Assembly: GCF_947489035.1 (NCBI RefSeq)
Contig: NZ_CANLCI010000001.1
Coordinates: 124,001 to 188,000 of the forward strand
Direction: 5' to 3'
Source: an uncultured Ferrimonas sp.
Lineage (GTDB): Bacteria; Pseudomonadota; Gammaproteobacteria; Enterobacterales; Shewanellaceae
DNA: 64,000 bases
Shown piece after piece: positions 52,047 through 61,354 of this stretch (the first letter of the stretch is position 1; the number at the start of each line of letters is the position of its first letter). Below the pieces are notes generated by a model. That model searched no databases. It was given only the letters and a program-made list of their open reading frames with translations, and was not told the origin of the DNA. The translations under genes were made by a program, and so were the position numbers.

Positions 52047-53024
52047 CTAACCAAACAGTCGTTTGGCGTTACCACTACCACGTATTCGTTGGCTGTTATC
52101 GTGTTGTCGACAGCATTGCAGTGCCGTTAATCTGCCAACCAAACCAGAGAACTGATGCTCAAACCCTTGGGTTAGCTCTAGCCAGCTAGCAACATCAATT
52201 TCCAGCCGGGTTAGCAGTGCATCGCAGTTCGCTGGGATATGGCCGGCTTTGTTAGCGCGGATGGCGCGACCTGTGAATTCAATCAGATCCAAGTATTGAT
52301 TAAGGTGGCAAGGCAGCTGTTCTGGCTCACCTTGGTTGGCATCAAACGGTTTGAGCTTGGTTGGCTGAGCCCCTTTGATAGCAGCCTTAATGCGCTGGCG
52401 AATACTGGTGTATTTGGACTCTTCTGGCGTTTTCGCCATCTGTGCGCGGATCGGGTTTAAATCCACATAAGCCATGCACGACAGCAGTGCTTGCTCGTCT
52501 AACAAAGCTTGTGATTTGAAGCGGCCTTCCCAAAAGCGGCCGGTGCATCCATCTTCTTTGTTAGCTTGCCGAGCGATGTATTCGTTAAGACTGCGCATAA
52601 ACCAGCTGATGTCGGTCAGCCGCTCTCGGTACAGTTCTACTAAGCGTTCTACTTGATGCAACTCGCCACTGCTGAGATTTTCTCGTTCCTCTTCAACGCA
52701 ATATAGTTGGGTTAAACGGGTGCCAGCAAACATCTGATGCCAGCGGTTCAACACGGCTTCAGCATCCCATTGCTTGGCGCGGGCTGCATCAACGTGCAGT
52801 ACCACATGGCTGTGATTGCTCATGATGGCATAAGCGCAGATCTCGATGGCGAAGGTATCGGTGAGTGCCAGTAAACGCTGCTCAATCCAGTCGCGGCGAT
52901 GCTCGTAACTTTTGCCAGTGTAACTATCTATTCCGCAAAGAAAACTACGCCGCACGCAACGGCTGACGCAATGGTAGTACGGCGTGTCTTGCAGACTAAT
53001 TTGATGCTTTCGTGCCCTTGGCAT
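52047..53024 (-). CDS. REP-associated tyrosine transposase (Y1_Tnp, IS200-like)
   Basis: The 325-residue protein opens MPRARKHQISLQDTPYYHCVSRCVRR. It has the HUH metal motif in AIMSNHSHVVLHVD and the catalytic Tyr in NEYIARQ, followed by GRFWEGRFKSQALLDE and YVDLNPIRA, all typical of the RAYT/TnpA-REP family. Such enzymes cut single-stranded hairpin ends. The ATG at 53024 is chosen because the family begins MPRARK. It is intact and may be active on the flanking repeats. Confidence 0.9.
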   Translation of the reverse strand: MPRARKHQISLQDTPYYHCVSRCVRRSFLCGIDSYTGKSYEHRRDWIEQRLLALTDTFAIEICAYAIMSNHSHVVLHVDAARAKQWDAEAVLNRWHQMFAGTRLTQLYCVEEERENLSSGELHQVERLVELYRERLTDISWFMRSLNEYIARQANKEDGCTGRFWEGRFKSQALLDEQALLSCMAYVDLNPIRAQMAKTPEESKYTSIRQRIKAAIKGAQPTKLKPFDANQGEPEQLPCHLNQYLDLIEFTGRAIRANKAGHIPANCDALLTRLEIDVASWLELTQGFEHQFSGLVGRLTALQCCRQHDNSQRIRGSGNAKRLFG

Positions 53025-53174
53025 GGTCTCGCCCCCAATTTGGTTAAAAATCAAGGATAGAAGAGACCTAAAAAAGTGCCAGTTAAGGTGGGTGTCTTGT
53101 TAAAAAGAAACAAATCAACGGCACGACAACGCTGCCGTACCGTTTGCCGTACCGTTCGTTCGGAAAAGGCCAAA

Positions 53175-53561
53175 TTAGCTGTCGCTGTTGGCGTGCAATA
53201 CCAGGCGATTGCCTTCGCTATCTAAAAAGATCGCTCGATAACCGTGTGGGCCAATGCTGTGCAGCGGCTGCACAATGTGGCCGCCATGAAGGGTTACCTG
53301 TGCAATGGCGTCGCGCAAGCGGCCATCCACATTCAAATACAGCATCACCCCTGCAGTGGCGCTGATCTCCGCTTCATTTGGCACCAAGCACCCCCCATTG
53401 CCTTCGCCGTGTTCAAGCACCGCAAAGTGGCCGCTATCGAGTTGCAGCACCTCTACGTTGATGTTCAATACCGCAGCGTAGAATGCGGCGGCACGATCCA
53501 GATCCGCCACGGGGATATCAAACCATACGGCGCGGTTCTGGTGGGTATTTAAGTCACTCAT
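53175..53561 (-). CDS. VOC-family (glyoxalase/dioxygenase-like) protein
   Basis: The 128-residue protein starts at the ATG at 53561 with GGAAGGAA upstream. It has the vicinal-oxygen-chelate fold: VWFDIPVADLDRAAAFYAAVL, then MLYLNVDGRLRDAI and the final FLDSEGNRLVLHA, with a metal-binding His/Glu pattern. The substrate is unknown; many homologues are small detoxification or antibiotic-binding proteins. It is monocistronic. Confidence 0.85.
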   Translation of the reverse strand: MSDLNTHQNRAVWFDIPVADLDRAAAFYAAVLNINVEVLQLDSGHFAVLEHGEGNGGCLVPNEAEISATAGVMLYLNVDGRLRDAIAQVTLHGGHIVQPLHSIGPHGYRAIFLDSEGNRLVLHANSDS

Positions 53562-53777
53562 TCCGATTCCTTCCTTCATTTTCGAGTTCGATGCTGCTGA
53601 GGTGGTGGATCCCATCTAATTTGGGTAAGTGTTGAACAATGCGTGGTTACGTCACAGTAATATCAAGAGAATTACTATGCTCTACGCCTTAAAAAGAGCA
53701 TACGCTAATTGTTCCGTGGTGCGGCTTTTGATAATTTGGTGGGTAATTTCAAACACTGCTGATGGCCTTGCCTACCT

Positions 53778-54308
53778 ATGCCAAAGTTAGCTCCACACCA
53801 ACGTGGCTTCACCTTAATCGAGCTGGTGGTGGTGATTGTGATCTTGGGGATCTTAGCGGCGGTTGCTGCCCCTAAATTCATTAATCTGAACAGCGATGCG
53901 CGCATTGCTACCCTACAAGGGGTGGCGGGCACGCTAAAAAGCAGTGCCGATATGGTTAAGTTGAAGCTGATAAGCAATGGCAACAAACCTACGGAACACA
54001 TCAAAAACTTCCCCGTTGCCGGTAACTTAGCCGTAACGACTTGGGGCGGCTACCCGCACGTTGGCCGCCCAGGCGGCGAACCTGACATCATTGATATTAT
54101 CGAACTGTCGGATCAATTCATTACCGATCGCGAATGGCGAGCGGTTGTTGGCGCAACCAACCCCAACATTGCGCGCATCAGCATTGCTGATGCACCGGAT
54201 CCAACCAAGTGTTACGTTGAATACGAAGAAGCCCGCTACGTAACCGGCGATCACACCGGCCCGCTACTGCAGAAATATCAGATCCTGACGGATTTCAGCG
54301 GCTGTTAA
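53778..54308 (+). CDS. Type IV pilin-like protein (MshA-like)
   Basis: The 176-residue prepilin has the processing motif RG-FTLIELVVVIVILGIL, to be cut after Gly by prepilin peptidase, with Glu5 of the mature protein. GILAAVAAPKFINLNSDAR is the MshA-type continuation, and two late cysteines (KCYVEY and the final FSGC) suit the D-loop disulfide. Major MSHA pilins have this size. No other msh genes are near, so it is an orphan or minor pilin. Confidence 0.85.
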   Translation: MPKLAPHQRGFTLIELVVVIVILGILAAVAAPKFINLNSDARIATLQGVAGTLKSSADMVKLKLISNGNKPTEHIKNFPVAGNLAVTTWGGYPHVGRPGGEPDIIDIIELSDQFITDREWRAVVGATNPNIARISIADAPDPTKCYVEYEEARYVTGDHTGPLLQKYQILTDFSGC

Positions 54309-54342
54309 AGCCGCTTTTCAGCCCCCCCCTTCGGAGCCCAAT

Positions 54343-54717
54343 ATGGCGCCTGTTTTTCAACGCGAACAACTGCTGGATTGCCTATTCTCGCTGCCAACTC
54401 AAGGGTTGGGGGCACTGCAGTTAAGCCAAGTGATTGTGAGCGTGTTAGCCCATCATCAGCAACCGGCGCAGCTGCATTTTGGCCACCATGCCGGCGCGCC
54501 TCACCATTGGGTGTTGTGGCTGCCACCAGCACAGTCTGCGGTGATTGTCGACTTTCGCTGGGCACCGTTAACCAGCCTTGATGACGCTTTTTGCCCTGCC
54601 AATCTGCCGCAATACCGCAGCGACGGTTGCGTTGAATTTAGCCCTGTGCCGATGGTGATGCTGCCCAGTTTTTGCCAACAGCAGCACGCCCATTTTGATC
54701 ACCTTTTGGGGCAGTAA
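54343..54717 (+). CDS. Hypothetical protein
   Basis: The 124-residue protein has a GGAG site and a good ATG. It is soluble, rich in His, Gln and Trp (HHAGAPHHWVLWLPP). I do not recognise it. It follows the pilin gene by 34 bases on the same strand and ends at a terminator, so the two may be cotranscribed. Confidence 0.6.
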   Translation: MAPVFQREQLLDCLFSLPTQGLGALQLSQVIVSVLAHHQQPAQLHFGHHAGAPHHWVLWLPPAQSAVIVDFRWAPLTSLDDAFCPANLPQYRSDGCVEFSPVPMVMLPSFCQQQHAHFDHLLGQ

Positions 54718-54746
54718 CGCACTCCGCCAGCGCCCCAACGGCGATC

Positions 54747-54777
54747 AAAAAAGGCAACCATTTAGGTTGCCTTTTTA
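54747..54777. terminator. Bidirectional intrinsic terminator
   Basis: AAAAAAGGCAACC / GGTTGCCTTTTT pair around ATTTA between the hypothetical gene and the convergent SPFH gene. Confidence 0.9.
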
Positions 54778-54836
54778 GTGCCATTAACCCCATTGATACG
54801 GTTGCCACCGCGGGGGGAACCGATGTAGCAACGCGG

Positions 54837-55730
54837 CTATGGCTTGGGTGGTGACACCGACTGCCGCATATCCATAATTGGCATCGCCCCCTGCCCCAGC
54901 ATCGTTTGTGGCAACTGCCCATCCCACGCTTGCGCTTCGGTCAACTTAACAATCAATGGGTTGTTCTTCAGTGCCTTGGCTTTCGCTTCGATCGCTTTGG
55001 CTTCCGCGCGGCCTTTCAGCAATATCGACTGCGCTTCCGCTTCTGCCACTTTCAAGATCCCTTTCGCCTTCGCATCGGCGGTGTTTACCGCGCGCAAGGC
55101 TTCCAAACGCTGACGCTCCAATTTATGTTCTTCGGCGGCGGCGAGGTTCTTTTCAGTCTGCTTAATCTCAATCGAGTTGATGTACTTTTTCGGCAGCACG
55201 ATGTTCTCGATTTGAATGTTATCCACAACAACGGGGAATTCCGCCATCTCTTCCGACAGGCGACGTTCAATCCCTTGAATGGCTGAGGCACGATCTTGGA
55301 TCAGCTGCTCGGCTTCAAACTGCGGGATGGTGTCTTTCGTGGCAGAACGAAACCGCGGATCCAAAATGCGTTGTTCAAACTGAGTTAAGCCACCGTAGCG
55401 TTTAAACAGTTCTAAGGCCGCTTCTTTGTTCACTGTCCAGTTTACCGACACTTCGATGGTCACGGGCATCTGCTCTTTGGTGCTGGATGCCATCTTCTCG
55501 GCGTTCTTGCGCGTACGCACCTCAATCATCTCTACGGTTTCGATCAGCGGAATTTTAAAGTGCAGCCCCGGGTTTTGCTGATGCTTGGCTTCACCAAAAC
55601 GCTTTACTACGCCAACGTGGCCTTCAATCACAATAAAGTAAGAGTTAAAGGCCAATAGCACCATGATCCCAAAGGGCAGTATCTTTTTTAGGATCCCGGG
55701 ATTAAACGGGTTGAGGTTTAAGGTTCGCAT
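54837..55730 (-). CDS. SPFH/prohibitin-family membrane protein
   Basis: The 297-residue protein has one N-terminal membrane span (about residues 16-38) followed by the SPFH domain (GHVGVVKRFGEAKHQQNPGLHFKIP, a typical band-7 start) and a long coiled coil rich in Ala, Glu and Lys (about 200-265). Such proteins form large ring scaffolds in the membrane. The ATG at 55730 is preferred; one at 55742 is possible. It lies just after rof (12-24 bases) on the same strand. Confidence 0.88.
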   Translation of the reverse strand: MRTLNLNPFNPGILKKILPFGIMVLLAFNSYFIVIEGHVGVVKRFGEAKHQQNPGLHFKIPLIETVEMIEVRTRKNAEKMASSTKEQMPVTIEVSVNWTVNKEAALELFKRYGGLTQFEQRILDPRFRSATKDTIPQFEAEQLIQDRASAIQGIERRLSEEMAEFPVVVDNIQIENIVLPKKYINSIEIKQTEKNLAAAEEHKLERQRLEALRAVNTADAKAKGILKVAEAEAQSILLKGRAEAKAIEAKAKALKNNPLIVKLTEAQAWDGQLPQTMLGQGAMPIMDMRQSVSPPKP

Positions 55731-55754
55731 CTGAAATTCCATTTTTAACGAGAG

Positions 55755-56012
55755 CTATTCATCGCTCGATGTCAGCTTGAGCGACTGAAAGTGGGGGTTA
55801 TCTTGGCTGGTTGTTAACACCGCTACCTGATCCAATGGCACCAGCTGTTCACCGCAGTCCGTCGCCAGCACTAGGCACTCTTGCCGCTGTTCGTTATACG
55901 CGGTATCCACCGCAATGCCGCTTTGGGGCGCGCCTTGCCGCAGAGTTAACGTAACCGGATAGCGGTAGAGACAAGCGATTTCGATGTAATCGTGATCTTG
56001 GCAACTAATCAT
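55755..56012 (-). CDS. rof: Rho-binding antiterminator (Rof/YaeO family)
   Basis: The 85-residue protein is the size of E. coli Rof and shares its layout: ISCQDHDYIEIACLY, a short Sm-like beta-barrel, then DCGEQLVPLDQVAVL, matching the E. coli TRELRLDKITSF part. Rof binds Rho and blocks its RNA site, so lowering Rho termination. It precedes the SPFH gene. Confidence 0.8.
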   Translation of the reverse strand: MISCQDHDYIEIACLYRYPVTLTLRQGAPQSGIAVDTAYNEQRQECLVLATDCGEQLVPLDQVAVLTTSQDNPHFQSLKLTSSDE

Positions 56013-56225
56013 AATAACCAGCCATTTTTGTGAATATTAATAGTAACTTACAACAAGCTGGCAGCATACCTGCATTTCAGCTTACGCCGCTAGAGTGTGG
56101 CAGAAGGTGCCGGTTAAAAAGGCAAATTTACGCGGCACAAGCTGAAGGAGGCGCGCTGCAGGGATGCGCCGAGATGGCAGCCTCTGCAGCACTTTGATCA
56201 GCAACGGATCGCAAATTCCAGCCAT

Positions 56226-56263
56226 AAAAAAACGCCAACCGCATAATGCCGTTGGCGTTTTTT
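56226..56263. terminator. Intrinsic terminator of yehS
   Basis: AAAAAAACGCCAAC / GTTGGCGTTTTTT pair around CGCATAATGCC; T-runs on both sides. Confidence 0.9.
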
Positions 56264-56282
56264 GATGATTCGAACCGCAGGA

Positions 56283-56741
56283 TCACCCTTCGCGGCTGAT
56301 CATGTTACCGCGCAAAAAGGCCACTAAGGTCGCGTCGTTGCAATCGCGGTAGTGCTTGTTGGTGGCCTTACGGAAAAAGGCACTCAGCTCATGTTTGCTC
56401 AGCTCTACGCCGCCTAAGGTCAGCATCTCCAGTACCTGATCGGCCTGCAGGTTCAAGGCGATCCGCAGCTTCATGAACACACCATTGTTGTTGATGTGTT
56501 TTTCTGGCAACGCCTGTGGCCCATCTTTCTTGCCACGAAGGGTGTTGATCAAACCGTTTAAGAACACCGACAGCAGCTCGTCTTCGCACTTTTGGTAGTT
56601 CTGATCGCCGTTGGTAAGCAGCATGGCGTGCACGGTGTCTACGTCGATGTTGTGCTCTGCTTGGGCAAACACATCGGTCATGGCGGCATCATCGTATTGC
56701 AGCATATCGCGCACCATGCGCAGCACATCGTTGTTAATCAT
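56283..56741 (-). CDS. yehS: DUF1456 protein YehS
   Basis: The 152-residue protein has two copies of a helical module, beginning MINNDVLRMVRDMLQYDDAAM and NNGVFMKLRIALNLQADQVLEML. This duplication is the mark of the DUF1456/YehS family. The function is not established; it is cytoplasmic. Confidence 0.92.
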   Translation of the reverse strand: MINNDVLRMVRDMLQYDDAAMTDVFAQAEHNIDVDTVHAMLLTNGDQNYQKCEDELLSVFLNGLINTLRGKKDGPQALPEKHINNNGVFMKLRIALNLQADQVLEMLTLGGVELSKHELSAFFRKATNKHYRDCNDATLVAFLRGNMISREG

Positions 56742-56849
56742 TCAGTATTCCTATTGGGAGGCTGCTTGGCAGGGCAAGCATTAAAAGACGGATCTGACGC
56801 CAATGATAACTGAATCTGTGGCCATTGTCTGAGCCTGCGTAAACAGCCG

Positions 56850-57236
56850 CTAACGGCTGTGGTGCGATCCAGACTGGATTGAGGCGTGTTTGCCCCGGCG
56901 TTGGCGGTAGTCTTGCTGGGTTTTAACGATGCCACGGGCGCAGATCCGCTTGCCCATGCTTTGATAAACCGCTCCGTCTCGAGCCATCACATCGGTAACG
57001 TCGTCATTCCACACGATTAGGGTCAGCGGCAGGTTGGGTTCGCGTTCGTTGAGGCTCAGGTATAAACCTTGTTCAAACCGCGATACTTCGGCCAGCTTGC
57101 CACACACCCGCACCATGTCCGCTTGATGTTGACCGTTACGGGCGGTTCTGGCCGCAGCCATTGCCGTACTGACACTAAATAGGCCGATCAGCACAAGGCT
57201 GACGCACAGCCAATTGGCGCGATAACATTGAGCCAC
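56850..57236 (-). CDS. Small secreted protein of unknown function
   Basis: The 128-residue product starts at a GTG with AAGGAAG eight bases upstream and has a signal peptide ending AMAAA (about residue 28). The mature part, ADMVRVCGKLAEVSRFEQGLYLSLNE ... LTLIVWND, reads like a single OB-fold domain, similar to bacterial OB-fold periplasmic proteins, with two cysteines and a basic His-rich tail. The name is inferred. Confidence 0.65.
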   Translation of the reverse strand: MAQCYRANWLCVSLVLIGLFSVSTAMAAARTARNGQHQADMVRVCGKLAEVSRFEQGLYLSLNEREPNLPLTLIVWNDDVTDVMARDGAVYQSMGKRICARGIVKTQQDYRQRRGKHASIQSGSHHSR

Positions 57237-57297
57237 AGCAATACTTCCTTTTATTTACTTAGTGACAAAGAATTTTTAACCCACCCTGCAAAAACCA

Positions 57298-57327
57298 AAA
57301 AACCGCTGACCTTAGCGGTCAGCGGTT
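57298..57327 (-). terminator. Intrinsic terminator of fhs
   Basis: AACCGCTGACC / GGTCAGCGGTT pair around five bases, with A-run and T-run on the two sides, 28 bases past the fhs stop. Confidence 0.88.
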
Positions 57328-57354
57328 TTCATCTTGTCAGCGGTGTTACCGAGT

Positions 57355-59097
57355 TTAGTCGTCGAGGCCGATAATGTTGCCGTCGGCGTCGATATCCACA
57401 CTGAGGTAGCCGGGTTTATCCGATAGCCCCGGCATGGTCATTACGTTACCAGTCAGCACATAGATAAAACCGGCGCCGGCGCACAGCTTCAGCTCGTTAA
57501 TCGGCACGGTAAAGCCGGTTGGCACCCCTTTCAGCGCGGGATCGTGGCTGATCGACAGCGGCGACTTGGCCATGCACACCGGCAGATGAGCAAAACCTAA
57601 CTGGGTTAACTGAGCGATGTCGGCCTTAGCCTGCGCCGACAGTTCAATGCCTGCGCCGCCGTAACCGGACTCAACCATGCTCAGCAACTTATGCTCTATC
57701 GGCTGCTGACAATCGTACAGATATTGGAATTGGCTTGGCTGGCTAAGGGCCTCATTCACTTTATGGGCCAACGCCACGGCCCCAGCGCCCCCTTTGCCGA
57801 AGGCTTCAGAGATCGCCACCTGTGCCCCCAACGCTTCCACCTGTGCTTGCAGCCAGTTCAGCTCTTCGTCGCTGTCTTGAGGGAAACGATTCAAGGCCAC
57901 CACAACCGGAATGCCATAACGTTTTACGTTATCTATGTGCCACTTTAAATTGGCAAAACCGGCGGTTAAGGCCGCTTGATCCGGCGCAAAGATAGCGGCG
58001 GGCAGCGATTGCCCTGGGCGTAAATCGTACACGCCCGAGTTGGCTTTAAGGCCACGTAAGGTGGCGACTACTACCGCCGCATCTGGGGCTTTACCCGCAG
58101 CGCGCGCTTTAATGTTGCAGGCTTTTTCAAAGCCCATGTCTGAGCCAAAGCCCCCTTCGGTTACCACCACGTCCGCCAGCCCCAGTGCCATCTTATCGGC
58201 AATGATTGACGAGTTACCGTGGGCGATATTCGCAAAGGGGCCTGCGTGCACCAAAGTCGGCACCCCTTCTAAGGTTTGCATTAGGGTTGGCTGGGCGGCA
58301 TCACGCAAAATCGCTGCCATGGCACCGGCAACTTGAATGTCTTCTGCGGTGATCGGCTCGCCCGCGGTGTTGTAGGCCAGCACCACCTTGCCAATGCGAA
58401 GCCGCAGATCAGTCAGATCGCTGGCCAAGGCCAACACCGCCATCAGCTCTGACGCGGCGGTGATGTCGAAGCCGCTTTCCCGTTCGATGCCATTGGCGCT
58501 CGAACCGGGGTTATTGATGCCGATGGTAATGCGGCGCAAGGTGCGATCGTTGATGTCGACACTGCGGCGCCACACGATGCGATTGGCATCAATGTTGACG
58601 GGGGTTAACCCCGTTTTGGCGGCGAAGTTGTCGCCCTGCTTCTGTTCATGAAATAAACGCGCGTCGATTGCGGCCGCCGCTAAGTTATGGGCAGCGGCTA
58701 CGGCGTGAATGTCGCCGGTCAGGTGCAGGTTAAGCTCTTCCATCGGCGCCACTTGGCTGTAACCGCCGCCAGCCGCTCCGCCTTTAACCCCAAACACCGG
58801 CCCCATAGAGGGTTGACGAATGCAAGCCATCACGTTTGTGCCCACCTGCGCTAACCCTTGCGCCAAGCCAATTGTGGTCACGGTTTTGCCTTCGCCCAAT
58901 GGCGTGGGAGTAATGGCGGTAACCACCACCAGTTTGCCCTGCTTGTGTTCGGTAAGACGCTGCAGCGCGGCAAACTTAACCTTGGCTTTGGCGCTGCCTT
59001 GAGGCACCAGTTCACTGGGTAAGATCCCGGCGCGTTCAGCAATGGCGTTGATCGGCTGCAATGGCGTTTGTTGAGAGATAGCGAGATCGGATTTCAT
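57355..59097 (-). CDS. fhs: Formate-tetrahydrofolate ligase
   Basis: The 580-residue cytoplasmic enzyme joins formate to tetrahydrofolate with ATP to make 10-formyl-THF. It has the nucleotide loop [11 protein letters not shown], the [19 protein letters not shown] segment and [20 protein letters not shown], all family hallmarks. The ATG at 59097 gives a normal N-terminus. It could recycle formate under anaerobic growth. A CRP-like half site (AGATCACA near 59206) lies in the 240-base upstream region, which has no gene. Confidence 0.96.
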   Translation of the reverse strand: MKSDLAISQQTPLQPINAIAERAGILPSELVPQGSAKAKVKFAALQRLTEHKQGKLVVVTAITPTPLGEGKTVTTIGLAQGLAQVGTNVMACIRQPSMGPVFGVKGGAAGGGYSQVAPMEELNLHLTGDIHAVAAAHNLAAAAIDARLFHEQKQGDNFAAKTGLTPVNIDANRIVWRRSVDINDRTLRRITIGINNPGSSANGIERESGFDITAASELMAVLALASDLTDLRLRIGKVVLAYNTAGEPITAEDIQVAGAMAAILRDAAQPTLMQTLEGVPTLVHAGPFANIAHGNSSIIADKMALGLADVVVTEGGFGSDMGFEKACNIKARAAGKAPDAAVVVATLRGLKANSGVYDLRPGQSLPAAIFAPDQAALTAGFANLKWHIDNVKRYGIPVVVALNRFPQDSDEELNWLQAQVEALGAQVAISEAFGKGGAGAVALAHKVNEALSQPSQFQYLYDCQQPIEHKLLSMVESGYGGAGIELSAQAKADIAQLTQLGFAHLPVCMAKSPLSISHDPALKGVPTGFTVPINELKLCAGAGFIYVLTGNVMTMPGLSDKPGYLSVDIDADGNIIGLDD

Positions 59098-59335
59098 TCT
59101 TGTTATCGGTTTCCGTAGGGCGGTGAATTTGGCGGCGCAAATTGTACCCCAGCGATTGCCGATTGCGCCGTTGTCCGTCGGCGCAAAGGGCAATTAGTTT
59201 GATCCAGATCACAGCTTTAAGGTGCGTTTAGCCTGTTCTTATTGGCAAACAATCCACTTGCGTAAGCGCATTGCTGCAACTTAAATTGCGGCTGGCACCG
59301 GTGCCGTTACCCTGCTGCGGAACGCAATGGCGGGA

Positions 59336-59866
59336 TTACAGTGCGGTTTTGGCGTACACCAAGGTGTTGCATAACGGCCCCGAAGGTAACCGACGTTCGT
59401 TCAATAAGGTGCCTTCCAATGGAAAGCCGCAGCGTTCTGCCACGGCGCGGCTGCTGCGATTGGATTCGGCCATGCGGATCTCTAAGCGCTTCGCCCCAAG
59501 TTGGTTAAAAGCGTGCTGTTCTAGCAGCGTAACGGCGCTGGTGACGTAGCCTTGGCCGGTCGCGTGGGTAGCCAGCCAATAACCCAGCTCAAAATAGGGC
59601 ACACTGGCGTCGCGGATCAGCAATCCGATCGCGCCGAGCAGTTCATCGCTGCGTTTATCGATGATGTTGTAACGCAGCTCGCTATTTTGCTGTTGAAAGT
59701 TATCAATGGCTTGCTGGGTATCGGCGATCGATTGGGCGGGATCCAACGCCTGCTCTACCCAAGTAAGGTATTGCGCTAATTCTGCTTGGCTGGCGTGAAT
59801 GGCGGCTAGGATCTGTGGTTGCCGCGCCATCGTTGGTGGCTCTAATTTGATGATGCTGGTTTCCAC
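59336..59866 (-). CDS. GNAT acetyltransferase, RimJ/RimL-like
   Basis: The 176-residue protein starts at a GTG with AAGGGG eight bases upstream. It shows the RimL-type pattern: ELGYWLATHATGQGYVTSAV (acetyl-CoA loop) and RLEIRMAESNRSSRAVAERCGF. Relatives acetylate N-termini of ribosomal proteins or small amines. Substrate unknown. Confidence 0.87.
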   Translation of the reverse strand: METSIIKLEPPTMARQPQILAAIHASQAELAQYLTWVEQALDPAQSIADTQQAIDNFQQQNSELRYNIIDKRSDELLGAIGLLIRDASVPYFELGYWLATHATGQGYVTSAVTLLEQHAFNQLGAKRLEIRMAESNRSSRAVAERCGFPLEGTLLNERRLPSGPLCNTLVYAKTAL

Positions 59867-59898
59867 TGTGTCGCCCCTTTGCTCGCCAAGAGTGGCTA

Positions 59899-60162
59899 TT
59901 ATAACCGTCGCCACTGGGGCTCGGCGCCACCGATGATCTTACTTTGCTGACACACCAAGCGAACCCGCGCCACGGCGATGTGGGTGGCAGCGGCGATGGC
60001 GTCGCTGCTGTGGCCATGTGCGGCCGCGGCGTCGCTGTGCAAAAACTGCGTTATTGCCCCTTCATCCATTTTGAATTTCACCCAGCGATATAACCACACT
60101 TTGGCGGCCAGTAACGCACAGACGACCAGTGCAATCGCCCCCCACAACATGCCCTGTTCCAC
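59899..60162 (-). CDS. Small single-span membrane protein
   Basis: The 87-residue protein has one N-terminal membrane helix (LWGAIALVVCALLAAKVWLY) and a cytoplasmic His/Ala-rich helical domain. It sits 11 bases after one GNAT gene and before another on the same strand, so it may be in their operon. No family recognised. Confidence 0.6.
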   Translation of the reverse strand: MEQGMLWGAIALVVCALLAAKVWLYRWVKFKMDEGAITQFLHSDAAAAHGHSSDAIAAATHIAVARVRLVCQQSKIIGGAEPQWRRL

Positions 60163-60173
60163 CCTCTATTCCT

Positions 60174-60755
60174 CTATTTTTCAGCCTGCCAACTGGCGAA
60201 CATCATCGACTTTATCGGCTGATAGTCGTGGGCAAACTGGTACAAGTTATTGTCGCTGCCATAAAGATTAACGGTGCCAGTGCAGCGGAATCCGGCTTTT
60301 TGCAGCAACCGATTGGACGCCAGGTTTTCCGGTAGGGTTACCGCCAGCACTTGATTCAGCGAATAGATGCTAAAGCCATGATGCAACACAATTTGCGCCG
60401 CTTCTAAGGCGTAGCCTTGGCCGCAATATTGGGGCAAAAAAGCGTAGCCTAAATCGGGAAAGTCCAGCTCTGGCCGCTTCAGTAAGCCGCACATGCCAAT
60501 GGGGGTGTTGCACCCTTTCAATTGCACCACGTTAAGCCCAAAGCCATATTGTTGATAGCTGGCCCACGGGCCCTCTTCTAGGTAACGAATGGCATCGGCT
60601 TCGGTACGCACCTGTTTGTCGGCAATGTACCGAATAAACGATTCTTGATTGAGTAACTCAACAATAAATTTGGCGTCCTCGGCTTGAAACTGCCGGATCA
60701 ACAATCGTTCTGACTCACATAACACCACTCGTCTACTCCCTGATTTAGGCTTCAT
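60174..60755 (-). CDS. GNAT acetyltransferase, RimJ/RimL-like
   Basis: The 193-residue protein starts SERLLIRQFQAEDAKFIVELL after a short head and has GYAFLPQYCGQGYALEAAQIVL and NLASNRLLQKAGF, the acetyl-CoA-binding and terminal motifs of the family. It is related to the GNAT at 59336-59866 but not close. Substrate unknown. Confidence 0.87.
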   Translation of the reverse strand: MKPKSGSRRVVLCESERLLIRQFQAEDAKFIVELLNQESFIRYIADKQVRTEADAIRYLEEGPWASYQQYGFGLNVVQLKGCNTPIGMCGLLKRPELDFPDLGYAFLPQYCGQGYALEAAQIVLHHGFSIYSLNQVLAVTLPENLASNRLLQKAGFRCTGTVNLYGSDNNLYQFAHDYQPIKSMMFASWQAEK

Positions 60756-61010
60756 CCGATGATACTGCGATTACCTATTAATAGTTACTGTAAATCACCA
60801 AAACCTTGACCTAAACCCCGCCCCATAAAGGCCGCAGTTTTGCGGACAAAAATGGTCGCAAAGCAACCGCCCGCTCCCCCCCAACCGCGCTGTGGCTTCC
60901 GCGAATCGGCAGCCACAAAAAAAGGCTGTGTATTAGTTAACTGTTGGCGTTGCTGCGCAGTAGCTATTGTCGCCTGCGGCGAGCTTCGATGGCACTGCTT
61001 TCAAATGGTT

Positions 61011-61040
61011 ATGTCGCCGTGGCGACGGCACCCAAAGGGA
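61011..61040 (+). repeat. Dispersed hairpin-associated repeat (copy at 43173-43202)
   Basis: It matches the minus strand of 43173-43202 at 29 of 30 positions and runs into CCCAAAGGGA-TTCT-CCCTTTGGG, a perfect hairpin. Confidence 0.7.
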
Positions 61041-61115
61041 TTCTCCCTTTGGGATCCCATTGCCTTAGCACAGCTCAACTTTCGCTCCTTGCACTGCGCC
61101 ATTCGGCACTGCATC

Positions 61116-61354
61116 GATGCGCCATCCATGGCTTAGCGATGCACTCGCAACATCCTGTTGCTCAACCTCATTTTGCAGTACACCGCTCAACGCTGTGATG
61201 CGGCAGTAAAGCCGGTGCGGCGTATCTGTCACGGCTAAGTGATCATCTGGCGGTGATAACTTTCTGCCGACTTGGTGACGCCGAGTGCAGCAGTGATGGA
61301 GTAAAGCCGAAGGCAGGATGCCGTAGAGGCCAGTTAAGCCATGGATGGCGCATC
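61116..61354. repeat. 20-base perfect inverted repeat with 199-base centre
   Basis: GATGCGCCATCCATGGCTTA at 61116-61135 is exactly the reverse complement of 61335-61354. Longer pairing beyond these arms is not seen. Confidence 0.8.

Larger units (their letters stand above)
51831..53097. mobile_element. Y1/REP-type transposase element
   Basis: A single transposase gene is flanked by sequences that share a 14-base inverted motif (12 of 14 identical) at about 51839 and 53097. The left end is duplicated as the 142-base direct repeat. It interrupts the attC of the second cassette. The outer limits are approximate. Confidence 0.6.
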
